Assembly (NCBI GenBank): GCA_958496175.1
Contig: OY292277.1
Span: 37,397,050 to 37,461,049, forward strand
Direction: 5' to 3'
DNA from: Sisyra terminalis
Lineage: Eukaryota > Arthropoda > Insecta > Neuroptera > Sisyridae
Length of the DNA: 64,000 bases
Positions 12,194-24,449 of this stretch are shown here, piece by piece. The position numbers were made by a program, and so were the translations under genes. The notes under the pieces were generated by a model. That model ran no database searches, was not told the origin of the DNA, and saw nothing but the letters and a program-made list of their open reading frames with translations. Position 1 is the stretch's first letter. The number at the start of each line of letters is the position of its first letter.

Positions 12194-12784
12194 TGTTCTT
12201 TTTGACTTAGAGGGACAAAACTATAAAAATTAAACTATTAATTTTTTTTTGATATAGTTTTAAAATTAATTACACGTTATTATACTTGTGTATATATCAA
12301 GTATTATCAGTTTTTTACTTCATCAATAAATATTATTATAGCAATAGGTATAAAAAATTAATCATTAATTAAACAAGAATATTTCTTCATAACAATTACA
12401 TATTTTTTCTTCTGATATACCGGATGCAGTTCTTAAGAAAAGCGGATTTTGACTGCTGGACAGACTTACAGGTGGACAGACCAACAACGAAGTGATCTGA
12501 AGTGACGAAAGGGTTCTTCTTGTCTTTTAAGGGGCAAAACTGTAAAAATGAAACTTTAATTATATTTCTTTTTGTTTCACTGTCTTAAAACTAATTACAC
12601 ATACTATAATTATATATACAAAGTCTTATCAGTTTTTTACTGCACCAATAAATAGTATTATACTTGTATGTACAAAAAAGTAATCATTAATTAAAGAAGA
12701 ATATTTTTGCATAACAATTACATATTTTTTCATCTGAAATACCGGATGAAGTACTAAATGTTCTTTAACGGAAAAATACTTTGA
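12194..12784. repeat. diverged tandem duplication, two units of about 265 bp
   Basis: Unit 1 (12194-12455) and unit 2 (12512-12784) share, in order, GGGACAAAACTATAAAAAT / GGGGCAAAACTGTAAAAAT, TATCAGTTTTTTACTTCATC / TATCAGTTTTTTACTGCACC, ATAACAATTACATATTTTTT in both, and TACCGGATG. Between them is a GACAGAC-rich spacer. The divergence shows an old duplication. Confidence 0.75.
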
Positions 12785-12854
12785 CTTTTTGGAAAAAAAA
12801 TTGTTTTTAAAATTTTCCTTCTTCTTATTTTTCCTCTTATTATAAGAGCCTTAT

Positions 12855-13490
12855 ATAGTCCAGCTAATAATGCTTCCTTGAATAATGATGACCAGCTACT
12901 TCTCCGTCATTGTTGTGGATGCTTACCCAATGGTCACCTAGTATTGTATATTAATCGTTAAGTTTTAGTCTATTTTAGCTTATTTTACTACATGGTTTGG
13001 ACTCATTCTGTCCATAAAGTTCCTTCAGTACCGTTGGTCTACTTCATCTTACAATACCCCGAAAATCTAATGCTTTTCTAATGAAGTCGATTCGTATTCT
13101 ACTTCTTAGAATTACGCCCCTGGTCATCCTTAGTATCCTCATTTTTGCTGTTCTGAGCATTCTTTTAGTTGTTCAATTATCAACTCTTGCCTCAGCGTTT
13201 TATAGATCTGTATTTTACTGTATTTTTTTGGTCAACACTAATTGGTTTTTTCCAGACTAGATTATGCAGGTAGTTTCCAACTCTTGCGGCTTTATTAACT
13301 TGCGAGCAAACTTCATCTCTTAAGTTCTAGAACCAGAAAAACTTACCCCTAAGCAGTTGAACTTCATAATTTATTAAACAATTTTGCCGTATACAGCTAA
13401 TTTATATCGAATGAATTCTTTGGATATATCATTACTTGTTTTTATTTCCGTAGAGAAAACTATAATATATTTTTCTGCAGTTAGTTTAAA
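12855..13490 (-). pseudogene. LINE RT C-terminal fragment
   Basis: On the complementary strand: KLTAEKYIIVFSTEIKTSND, then SKEFIRYKLAVYGKIV, MKFNCLGVSFSGSRT (the YLG block), QVNKAARVGNYLHN-type pieces in the next frame, TTKRMLRTAKMRILRMTRGV, then RSRIRIDFIRKALDF. This is the thumb and tail of a non-LTR reverse transcriptase with many frame breaks. The segment is visibly less AT-rich than its flanks, which explains the local composition change. Confidence 0.65.
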
Positions 13491-14302
13491 TTTATTTTTT
13501 GATATTGAAATTTTAAAAGTCCATTGCAAAAATAGATATATATTAAAATAAATAGTATTGTTTCTTTTTTAAAACAAACTATTTTAGCTCTTTATTTAAA
13601 AGTAAGGAAGTAGGTCTGTGAATAAAATTCCAAAACAATTTTAGCAACGAAAGCCTTCGACATTGTTAAAAAACGATTTAACAATAAAATATACCCACTC
13701 ATTAAAAACAAATTATATCGTAGACAGTATTAAAAGTAGTTTTACTATAATGGTATTTTAAAATATTTTGATTACAAATTTCATCTTCCTTATTGAGCGT
13801 ATTATTAATTTGACATTTTTTTCTTCAAAACTACAATAAAAAAAAAATATTTTTATAGTAAGAAATCATAAAGCACACATAATTTTTTTTTGTGTTATAA
13901 AATTAAAAATATGTGACCGTGAAATTCTTGACTATTTTAAACAAATATTGGTCCAAAATACCTTTCACAGTTACACAGAATTATAATTCTAACAAATAAT
14001 CTAGCATGAACTTCATAAAAAAAAATTCATAAAATGGAAATTAAATGTTAAAAAAATTATAAGGAAATTGTTATAGGAACTTAAATTTAAGTGATTTTTG
14101 GTAATTATGATTTTTTTTATGAATTATTTTACAGATTTGGTAGTTGTCGAATATTATGGAGAATCAAGAGTGTTGTTAACAAAATGATTTAATTTCCTTG
14201 TCAAATTTGCACTAGCTACAAATTGCTACAATAGTTTAGACATTAATTTCAGATATTAATTGTGATTAATCCATTCTACCACTAGGGCCCTTACCCCTAG
14301 AG
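13491..14302. other. no gene seen
   Basis: AT-rich spacer between a LINE relic and a hAT-type MITE. Nothing recognised. Confidence 0.5.
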
Positions 14303-14710
14303 CAGGGGTTGGACGTTTGTCAAGTGAGAAAAATCAAATTGTTATGAGATCAGAATAACAAAGGAACTAGGAAGATTTATCAATCTCATAAACATTTTAG
14401 GTAAAGGTTGTGGACTTTTATTGAAAAAATGTTAGAGGTATTCTATTTAAAAATTTAATTAGATCAGTATCCATGCATTTTGTTGATAGTTTTACTAAAT
14501 TTGGCAAATAGCTACTTATTTTTAGCTACATACATGATTGTAAATTTGTATGCGGTAAAGTTTCAATTCGGTTCGTATCATACGATACAAATGCTACTAT
14601 CATTATAAGACTGCTTGAAATAAGGTGAAAATGGAGTTTATGTCGGAAGAGCCGCAAATGTCTAGACAAAGAGCCGCATGCGGCTTGCGAGCTACTCCTA
14701 CCAACTCCTG
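14303..14710. mobile_element. hAT-type MITE, same family as 50544-50819
   Basis: Ends CAGGGGTTGG and CCAACTCCTG, with the family motif AGAGCCGCATGCGGCTTGCG near the right end. The 8-bp flanks (CCCTAGAG and ACCTAGCA) agree only in part, so the duplication is degraded or the boundary is off by a base. Confidence 0.7.
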
Positions 14711-15285
14711 ACCTAGCATGCTCCTTATTTTGGCCCTTTTCGAATTTGCTTGACCTCACCCTTAAAAATACAACACGTGCCATCAAAAGATTAAAAATTG
14801 ATATGTAAAACACATTCGCTTTTCGATGTTCTGTTTTTATATTTTGTCATTACTTAAAAACAGGGGAAGATTTTTCTAGCAATGGAAAATACGAGAAAAT
14901 TTTCAAATTTAGATCATTCCGCAATAGAACTGAGTTCTTATATGAGGAGGTTAACGACCAAATACTGATACAGTAAGAACAGCTCAGTACAATAGTGTTT
15001 TGTGCACCGAATTGAATAGTGAAAATAAATCGAATGCGACTACACTTAATTTAACCATTGATGCATTGTAAATAAATGAATGTAGTGTTACATAAGTAAA
15101 TAAAATTTGTAAATTAAATAAATTATTATTATAAATCTCAAACACAAATCCAACGAACCTACTCAACATAAATAGTAAAAATATATACTATATATGCTTC
15201 ATTTAATATATCTATTTCATTTCCTGCTCAAAGGATAAAAAAATAATATTCCTTTGTATAAACATATGAATTAAAAAGATGGTTA

Positions 15286-15345
15286 AAGGGCCCCCAAGTT
15301 AGAATTCGCTTAGGGACCCAAAAAGTCAAGTTATACCACTGATTT
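15286..15345. mobile_element. possible hAT-like element terminus
   Basis: GGGCCCCCAAGTTAG followed by TTATACCACTG, resembling the terminus at 5375-5431. Partner end not found. Confidence 0.35.
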
Positions 15346-18000
15346 ATAATGTTATCGAAAATGGCTAAAACTAGTTAATATTAGCTTAAAATGATTATGA
15401 TTTTGAAGTGAAATTAAAATAAATCAAAAATGACGAAATATCCAAAGACAAAATTTTGCTTTTAATGAACTTAATTTCATATAAACTCATGAACCGGTGA
15501 AAATACGAAATGACGCAGCATTTTCATAAATTTACGTTCTGAAAATTAAAATCCATTATTTCGAGTGCTTATGTAAAGCATATATTGTCTTAGAATGAGC
15601 AATTAAATAAGAACTATTATATTATTTCATAAGATTTTTTACTAATATGGTTTTGTTGTTCAAATGAGAAAAGATAATTAGAATTTGGTTCGGAAAAAAA
15701 TCATCTAATTTTCATTCACAAACCTACCTGGGCGTCTTTGGTTTCAAACACTTTTTAAATTGAAATATATGTTATGCAATTTTCCACTTAGGTAGGTGGA
15801 TGGATGGGAAGTTCTAAGTGAAAGAAAAATCTAAACGTTAGTTCCGTGTTGCATTATAATATTTTAGACAATTATTTACGTTATCATGGGAACTAATCAA
15901 TTGTAAGTTGATTAAGATTAATTCCAATGCCCATTATAGACTTACGTACCCTCAAAGACGTATTTGCAGACAATATGCCATTTTCTTTTTCACTGACTGC
16001 CTACTTAATTACTTACTTTCAGTTACGAAATAAAAGAAAAATACTTTAGTCGAATAGATTGGTGGATAACGAACGATAGATTTTACCTCCTAAATTTTAA
16101 TAAAACTATAAATACTTCGAGGGTGTGTTATTAAATATAAGACATTAGACATAAGACAATAAAAACTATAACACATTATGCAATGTTAAACCGGTAGATT
16201 GAATTAATCTTATTAAAATTCAAAAGGTTAAATGCTTGTTTTGTAACAACGGATTTATCTTAAGGAACAATTTATTTCAATTTTAATTTGATATAAATCT
16301 CGATATTGAACCCACCTTTGTTGTCACTTCTATGATAAAACCATATAATTTATAATAAACCCCAGATTTTTAGGCCTTGGTCATTTTCCGTTACGAATTT
16401 AATTGTAAATTGGAAAAGTTTATTAATGTCAAGTACTTATAGATATCGGTTCTCCGTATTGATTATATTTTTTTAATTAAAACTATGTTTATTCGATAAA
16501 AGTAAAATTAAGTTCGTTCAATTAATTTGAAATTAAAAACGAAGAATTGAGTCGTACTGATGTTTGGATAAATATATTAAGATGTAATCAGGTTGAAGGT
16601 TTACTAACGTTACACACTTTTGTAAATTCTTTGAGTTCATTTATTTGTAACCTTTTCAAATTTAAGAAATGTTAATCGAGATTGATTAATAGTTCAAGGT
16701 GAGATATTTGTTAAGAAAATTTAAAATAATTTTTCTTATGAAATTATATGTTGCTTCATTATTTATGATTTTTATCTTATTTTATTGATCGTTTTTACTT
16801 CCGCGAGATGAAATAGTATTTTCTTCATGTAAGCAAAAGTTAAAAATTATTTTTTATTATTAATGGATTGAAGAGATAGCCAACATTTTGAATACTGGAT
16901 AAAATTGGAGGAAAAAATGTAGTGTATAATTTACTAATAGCTACAAAAAAAAATTGAAATGATAGTTGAAACAAATGACAATAAACAGTTAGTTCAAACT
17001 TGAGGCAATGATTATTATATTCGGTTTTTACACATGTTTTTGACATGCATATCGATGGCTTAGTTCACAGATGTGTTAAGTGCAGAGAACCGAATTTTAC
17101 TTTTAGGCAGTTAACATATTTGAAAATTATGTTTTATGACGTCACTATTTATCTGTTATGTATAACATCTGTGCATGTTAAAAATCTCCATTTGAATGTT
17201 CTTTGAATGCATTTAAAACATTTTTGCAAAAAATTGCACTTAACACATATGCGAGCTACGGCAACGATATATACGTAACCGTATTGATATATTGATACAA
17301 ATGTAACTATTTTTAGTTTTAGAGGTTGAAGGTTTTTTTTCTGCCTAATGGCTGACTAAGTTTCCCATGTAGTTAATTTTTTTCCTCATCTACCCCTGGT
17401 AAGGTTCTGTAAATTTGGGTAGTCCATACCTTATTTCAATAAGTCCAAGATTTCGATTCGTTTTCTTTCTAAATTCTTGGGATCTTCTAATTTTTCTTCA
17501 ACATCGAGTATGAATCTTTTCATCTCATAATATAACAACCTACTTAGCTTTTCTTCATAAATTCCAATTCATAAAATTCACTTCATAAATAGCATAATAT
17601 AGTAACTGTTTTCGAAGTATAAGCTTTAGCATTTAGGTTATGATAATAAGAGTAGTTTTTAAATGGGAGATTGGACAATTTTTTGTAATCCTTTTGCTGA
17701 AAGGACTTACTTTTAGTCATTTTCCAAAGAAATTAAAACTGTTTCCTACTACCTACAGCAAACTACTATACCTATCATGAAAAGCTGAAGAAATTTCCAA
17801 TAGAAGTCAACAAAAAAATTATTTTAGGGTTTTCATTAAAGCTGTAAAATTTACATATTAAACTTTTTTAATTTGATAACACATTTTCAATTTCAATTAA
17901 ATAATTATTAATTCTCGTAAGATAATTCTCGTAATAATCGTAAGATATCGTTTCATAAAAGCTACTTTTTTCTTGTAAATGATATTCTAATTAATGATAG
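15346..18000. other. no gene seen; minor repeat copy
   Basis: AT-rich. The only signal is a short relative (about 16950-17040) of the TGTCA-rich repeat at 18001-18140. Confidence 0.45.
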
Positions 18001-18140
18001 ATAGTAACTACTCGCGAAATATTTACAGCCGAACACTGACACAACCGATAAATGACAAAAATTGGCAATTGAACGAAATCGAAATGACAGTTGAAACAAA
18101 TGACACAATCAATCAATTAAATTTGAGACAATAATTTTTA
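18001..18140 (-). repeat. dispersed TGTCA-rich repeat, minus copy
   Basis: AATGACAGTTGAAACAAATG with CCGAACACTGACACAACCG matches the complement of 52530-52670 (ATTTGTTTGAACTGTCATTT, CAGTTGTGTTAGTGTTAGGC). A third, shorter relative is at about 16950-17040. The class of element is unknown. Confidence 0.55.
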
Positions 18141-19416
18141 TAATTATTTTTTATTCAAAGGGTTTTGTTTGACTTACATGTAGTTATGTGTTTAAATACA
18201 TATTTGTTCTTTGTTTTTGTCGACATATTCCTCTACCTATTATTATATTGATTCCACTATTTTGAATTTTCATAATAAACTTAGTATACATATGATTCAT
18301 AAGGCTACAGTTTACACATATCTTAAAAAATAGTTTCACTTAATACTTCTTTTAGTACCTACTGTGCATTATATGTTTGTATTGCCGTCTTACGTTCTTA
18401 ATATTGTACTAAAAATCTAATTATTTCAATTTCAACTTTATTTTGGAAGGTATATTTTTTATATTTTTCAATTAAATGAAAGCTATGTGGAATATATTTA
18501 TACTTTTATATACGATTTCTTTTAGGAAAATTAAAAAAAAAACATTTTTCAGTTTTGAGTAATATTTTCATTTTGATAAGAAATGATCAATGATATGATC
18601 AGAAAAGTAAGCAGTAATATTGTTAACGAATTACTATGTTAAGCTAATGAAGTTGCGAGTACCGGTTAGCAAAATATCTATCTACATATTACACTTTAAA
18701 ACCAATAAAATATTAGCTGATTTGTCAATAAAATAATGATTTGTTAAATATCCGACATTTAAATATTATTTAGAAAAATACCAAAATATACTTTATATAT
18801 ACTATACCTATGTACCTTTACTTAATATATTCTAATTATCGTTATGGGAAACATTCACATATAATTATTGATTTAACCAATCCTGGGCCAAGGTAATTCA
18901 GTGCCTGTGGCAAAATCAGTTTTTTTTTACCCTTTTAAATGTCAATACTTTTGGAATTTGTAATATCTAATACCCAATTACAATTTTTAACATAAAACCG
19001 TTTGTTCTTTACAAGAAAGAAAGAATATATTTATGCCTCAAACTATTAAGATTCAAGGATAAAAGAGAGGATAGTAATTTTCGAGAATTTTCTTTGCCAT
19101 CTTCAAAACTTTCCATTTATGATAAGTGTATTTAACAAACCCTTTCATTTGTTATTGTACGTCACATAAAGAATATTTTTTCTTAATTTCATTATTTTGC
19201 TAATGAAAATCAAACGTAAAACTATATTATTATGCGTTATGTCCGGGGTCAGTATACATGTAATATATTTTCTTTTTCTTTCAGTTCTTCCTATACAAGT
19301 TTCGTTACACAAATGTACAAACTAAAAAGTTTAATTTTTGAATCTAGACATTCTTTAAATACAGATAATATTATTATAATCATTATGTAATCAATACCAT
19401 ATTCATGCTTTATAAA

Positions 19417-19447
<31 letters not shown>

Positions 19448-20166
19448 AAAGTGTGAACTGTTTAATTTAGAAAGGGTGTACACCGTGCAAAGATTTATGA
19501 CATCAGTTAATAATAATTTATTATAAGAATGAAGTAATCACTCAAATGTTAAGTATATGTAAACTTAAAGTAGGCATATGAACCAAATTTAAGTTTTCTT
19601 AAAATTAATTCACTGAAATGCATAAATCATTTTTAATTTTTGTCAATCAATACGGCAATGATTAGGCTTCCTGAAATTCGTTCAGAAATTAAGCATCTGA
19701 TTGGGAAACTTGATACACCCAGAGGTTAAATATCCCAACCTTTAAATATCCCAAATTAAATGAAATATCCCAACCTTTTTTTTACATCCAGTAGGAGTAA
19801 AATAACAACTGTAAAATATTCTGGAACTTTTTGATAATTAAAAGTGTGTGCTAGATTAGATGATTTTAAAACTAAAGCTTTTGAAAACTTTTGACATCGT
19901 TGTTTGAATATTTTTTACCGCAGGTTGATAGAGAAGTGAATGATAAAAAACCTAAAAACCTTGTGATAGAAAAGGGCAAATATGACGACTGTTTATTGTT
20001 CTCTTAAAAAGTCTTGGAGTTACCAAATTGGTAGTTGAGGGTGACTTGAATTTCAAAAAATCGATTGGTAGTCTGGTAAAACCTATGGTGTCTTCATCAT
20101 CCTGGGCACTTGCCCAAAGTTTCCACTGTGCAGTGGGAAAGAAGAGTCTGGAGAGTTGTCTCTAAT
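18141..20166. other. no gene seen
   Basis: AT-rich, with the TA microsatellite at 19422-19447 and a hAT-end-like CAGTGCCTGTGGCAAAATC near 18900. Confidence 0.45.
19422..19447. repeat. (TA)n microsatellite
   Basis: About 13 uninterrupted TA units. Simple repeat, no other signal. Confidence 0.9.
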
Positions 20167-20307
20167 CCCTATTAAAAAAAGGTATTTAGAGGCATTTTGA
20201 AGTCATTACGATTAAAATGCGTCCAATAATTTCAAACAACTTCTAACGGGATTTTTGAACATTTAAATCTTGCCTTTAATGCCTTTTTCCTATCACTTTA
20301 AAACAGC
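20167..20307 (+). mobile_element. dispersed short repeat, copy 1 of 2
   Basis: CCCTATTAAAAAAAGGTATT, AGAGGCATTTTGAAGTCATT and AATAATTTCAAAC match, in order and orientation, the complement of 63412-63536. The end (TTTAAAACAG) mirrors the start imperfectly. Confidence 0.55.
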
Positions 20308-20886
20308 GGAAATGCAACTGAAATATTGAACGAACGCTGAGAAATCATGAGATAGAGATATATGTTGTCTTTGTTATACTAAATCAGGAGCTCTCAATTT
20401 GCTTCGTGGAAGGTACAGCTGGATGTCATTAATGGTAGCAAAATATAAATTCAGTTAGCATCCTTTTTATGAATTGAAAATTCACAAAGTATCTATATAT
20501 GTTCAGTTACAAAAATCATTCAAAATATTTTCAAATAAAATAATTCTAAGGCTAATCGTAGTAAATAAAAAGCATTTTTCAAAAATTAAATAAATTGATG
20601 CTAGAAATTTTTATCGATATCTGGTGAGTTTGGAAAAGCACATAACGGAATTCGTTTGAAGGAGGAGTTATGAGATCAGATGTAGTATTAAATGCGACAA
20701 AAAACAAATTCATTTTAGATCTTTTTTTAAATCTTCAAAAATTATTGGTACGTATTTTCAGTTCTAAGCTGTTTTAATTACGTTCTTATTTATAAGTACA
20801 TTTAAAAAGTTGTATTGTTGACGTTGTAGCGAAATATAAAAGATTTAAATATACGCTATAAAATCAAATAGAATTTATGGATATTA

Positions 20887-21959
20887 GGGTGTCCGTTATT
20901 TCCCAAATTGATTTTTTACAGCGATCTCCCCCTGAACTTTTAGTTTAAGATTAAAAAAAATTATCCAATACAATTAAGCTCTTAATTTCTTGATTAAACC
21001 GTGCCGGAATCATGTTACATTTACCATTTAAATAACATGGGATTATTTGACTTTTTATTTTTATTTTTTTTCTCAAAAACAAAAGGATGAAAAGATTTAA
21101 GATTAAATTATTCTGACGTAAAATTTAATGCTCTACAAAGAAGGTCTTTTATAAATTTTCGATTAAATCACTCCATTAAAAGTTGTTCAACATTTAACTT
21201 GAAGTAATTTGTTTAATTTGTAGTTTGTAATTTATTGAACATTTAATTTGTTGATTACAAGTTCTAAGAAATTTCTCATAGATGGCGTCAGGGGAAAGGG
21301 TAAAAATTCGAATTTTAATTGAACTGTTTTCGATAGTCTCATTAATTAGTATGAAATTCAGTTCGTAGGTACAAAATATTGATTAAAGTTCGAAAATTTA
21401 TCCTGGATAAATTGAATTTCACGACTATAGCCAACTATAGCCAATTCGGATCTTATGTCACCTGTTTTAATTGTCAAAATATGATTTTTTTGTTTAATTT
21501 TCAATTCAAGCCCTAAAATTAACACAAATAATCACTGGCGCTCTAATGATAATAATTTGTATCTTCTCTTCCAATGATTTTATAGTTAAAAAAAGTAAAA
21601 ATGAGGAAAAAGTTGAAAATATTGCCAGATTTTTATTAGGCACAAGTTAAATGTTGAATAACTTTTAATGGAGTGATTTAATCGAAAATTCATTAGACAC
21701 CTTTTTTGTAGAGCGTTAAATTTTACGTCAGAATAATTTGACTTTAAATCTTTTCATCCATTTGTTTTTGAGAAAAAAAAAAATAAAAATAAAAAGTCAA
21801 ATAATCCCATGTTATTTAAATGATAAATGTAACATGATTCCGGCACGGTTTAATCAAGAAATTAAGAGCTTAATTGTATTGGATAATTTTTTTTAATCTT
21901 AAATTAAAAATTCAGGGGGCGATCGCTGTAAAAATCAATTTGGGAAATAACGGACACCC
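20887..21959. mobile_element. 1.07-kb element with about 300-bp terminal inverted repeats
   Basis: The ends GGGTGTCCGTTATTTCCC and GGGAAATAACGGACACCC lie between TA dinucleotides. The two arms mirror each other for about 300 bp, including TTGTATTGGATAAT-, CCGTGCCGGAATCATGTTAC-, AATCCCATGTTATTTAAA- and AATGGAGTGATTTAATCGAA-type stretches. The centre (about 21230-21640) shows no transposase frame. Possibly a long-arm foldback non-autonomous Tc1/mariner-type element. Confidence 0.8.
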
Positions 21960-22699
21960 TAATGGATATATATAGAAGTCAATGGTAAAAAATATGAAAC
22001 TGATACGAAGTGTTTTGTAGCATGTCTGATCACAGACCATTTTTATGTGTTTGTCTTTTTTGTTACCTTTTCTACAATTTATTTTTATATCATCTTTATT
22101 AGAATGTAACCTATTGTTAAAAATGTTCAAAACAGTTATTGAAGATATTAACAGTTGTAAAACTGAAATTTTAATGCCTTGTTTAGCAGGTATAAGTTTG
22201 TATTAAAAATCATGAAAATTGGTTCATAAGTTAAAAAATTGTCGCTGATGTACTTAACGACATATTTTTAACTACAAAAATTATAAATACAAAGAAGTTA
22301 AACACCTAATTTTTGTAGTTGGTTAATAATATATTATATTCAATTTCACGTCACTGAAAATGAATAATTTGCATTTTATTTTCGATTAAAATGTATGAGT
22401 AAGTGAACTATGCCGGCAATTAAATTTTAATTTAATATTTATGACTAAAACCAATTTAATGTTTGTTATACCATAAGTCAACGTGAACTGTCTCATTAAT
22501 TTATTTCGATTGAGAAATCAAATATAGCGACTACAGTAATTATCCAGCAATTTTCTAATGTAGAGATAATGTTTCTAAAAAATTTTTTTACATTTTATAA
22601 ACTCCATGTAGTTATTATTGTGGCAAGTTTTACAAGTCGTTAGTGCGACATTGCGACACGTAGGAAAATCATTTCAATATTATGTCTATTTTGCAAAGA

Positions 22700-23034
22700 G
22701 TGACATGCCAATGATACCCACTCATCACCAGAACGATGACTGGGATAATAAATATTTTTCATGGTCTTATTTTCCTACATACGAACAAAAGATCGGATTT
22801 AATTTCAAACGAATGGGATGAAGCAATGCAACGCAAAATTGAGGTGGAGAAAATTTCAAAGAAAGCAACGATGTTCCTTAATGCTAATTACACAACAATT
22901 TGTAATCCGGCAATAATTCGCATTTGCTCAAATAGCTGTGCGATATTAGTTCTTGTCGTTTACTTTCCATTGACGCTTCTTATATTCCTTGACAAGCACT
23001 CCATTGTAATATTATTTAATTCGTGTGCAGAATG
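22700..23034 (+). pseudogene. coding-like segment, unassigned
   Basis: Two overlapping plus frames look more like protein than the background. One contains NDDWDNKYFSWSYFPTYEQK. The other begins near 22795 and reads SNEWDEAMQRKIEVEKISKK, then CNPAIIRICSNSCAILVLVV and a likely membrane segment to LIFLDKHSIVI, with a stop at 23033. The switch between frames suggests a frameshifted relic or two exon fragments. I do not recognise the family and no convincing splice sites link them. Confidence 0.25.
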
Positions 23035-23827
23035 AAATTGTTATGTGATATAATTTACATTTAAATATTTCGTTACGTATTTTCGCGAATGCTATTCCGC
23101 TATCATTAAATGCACCTACCTGAGTCTATGCTTTACTTCCTCATCATCATCGTTATTGCGTTCAAGGAATATAATGTGGCGTTTTCCCTTTTATTAAGTA
23201 TTTACTTTTATTTTTCATAAGTAGGCGAGTTTTTGTCACCTTTCAATAGGTGCTATTTGAATACATAATGTCATTTTGTACTACGTGAACACTTTTTGCA
23301 TGAATTAAGGAAGAGCTAAAGAGGTGTTTCCGAATTTTAAATTTAGAAAAATATATTCAGTGTAGGTTGAAATATTTTTTCAAAATTATTTCGGTCATTA
23401 CATATTTGGGCTGTAGGCATGTTCGTTTGTTTGCTAATTTGATATTAGTAACAAGGACCCACCTAAATAAAAAGTTTAACCAGATATGCTTAGTTATTTA
23501 TAATATATGGAGGCAACTTGATGTTGTAAAATTTTATAATTCAAATAGATTTCCAGGAAAGATTTTTATAAATTTTGTTGGTACAATAATAAAGAAGTGA
23601 AGTACATTGTTTTGGTGATTCATAAAAGTCAAATCGCTAAAAAATCTTAAGGTTAACTTATATCGTTGTTATGTCATATAAAGATTAAACTGATACAAAC
23701 AATAAGTGGGAGTTCAGACTATAAGCATGATTTACATATATAGTTAGATATACCTACATGTAGAATGTTTTCAAAAGGCATACACTACGGTCAAATAAGA
23801 TTATTTCGCTGAGTTTGAACAGTTTTA

Positions 23828-24047
23828 CTGTTTATACACTATACAAAATATATTGTGGTCCAATTTATGTAGTATAATTTGATATAATAATATACAAAAA
23901 TCATACCATAAACATAAATCTGAACAGAAGTTCAATCAAAAATATTTGTGACAAAAATATTGCCCAAATGACAATACGTATTATAATTATATTAAATTAT
24001 ACTACATAAATTGGACCGCATAATATTTTATGAATTGAATAAACAGC
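23828..24047. mobile_element. MITE with about 70-bp inverted arms
   Basis: CTGTTTATAC...GGTCCAATTTATGTAGTATAATTT on the left mirrors AAATTATACTACATAAATTGGACC...AAACAG on the right, with scattered mismatches. An internal stretch near ACCATAAACATAAAT recurs at about 52826-52920, implying a second, decayed copy there. Confidence 0.7.
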
Positions 24048-24279
24048 ATACATCCTGTTTTTAACATGTTTTTAGCAATAATACAGAACACGGCATGTTT
24101 ATCATTTTAAGCTTCAATTTTACTAGAAAGCCTTTTTGCTTCAACGATATGTCTTAAGACCTCCTAGACAAATTTGTTCAATAAAATTAATAAAAATATT
24201 TGAAAAAAGCTTTTGATAGATACACTAAAAAGTAAAAAAATAAATATATGAGCTGAATTTAAGTACTGATTTCATCATT

Positions 24280-24449
24280 GATATTAAGGTGATATTTGCC
24301 AATCAATGAGAATCATAAGCTATCTAGTTGTACATCAAAGCGAGGGGTGTTCCATATTACCTAATTGTTAATAAAATAGCTCTACTTGCTTTCATGCACA
24401 ACTAGATAGCTTATGATTCTCATTAATGGGCTAATATCACCTTAATATC
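24280..24449. mobile_element. hairpin MITE, about 53-bp arms
   Basis: GATATTAAGGTGATATT begins the left arm and AATATCACCTTAATATC ends the right arm. The arms continue through AATGAGAATCATAAGCTATC and its mirror with few mismatches. The loop (about 65 bp) has no feature. Confidence 0.8.

Noticed and set aside
14526..14813. 95-codon minus-strand frame
   Set aside because: It overlaps the hAT-type MITE 14303-14710 and its flank; the apparent protein is repeat sequence.
22736..23034. assignment of the membrane-segment frame to a known transporter or Atg9-type protein
   Set aside because: Only vague likeness in hydrophobic pattern; no diagnostic motif, so it is left unnamed.
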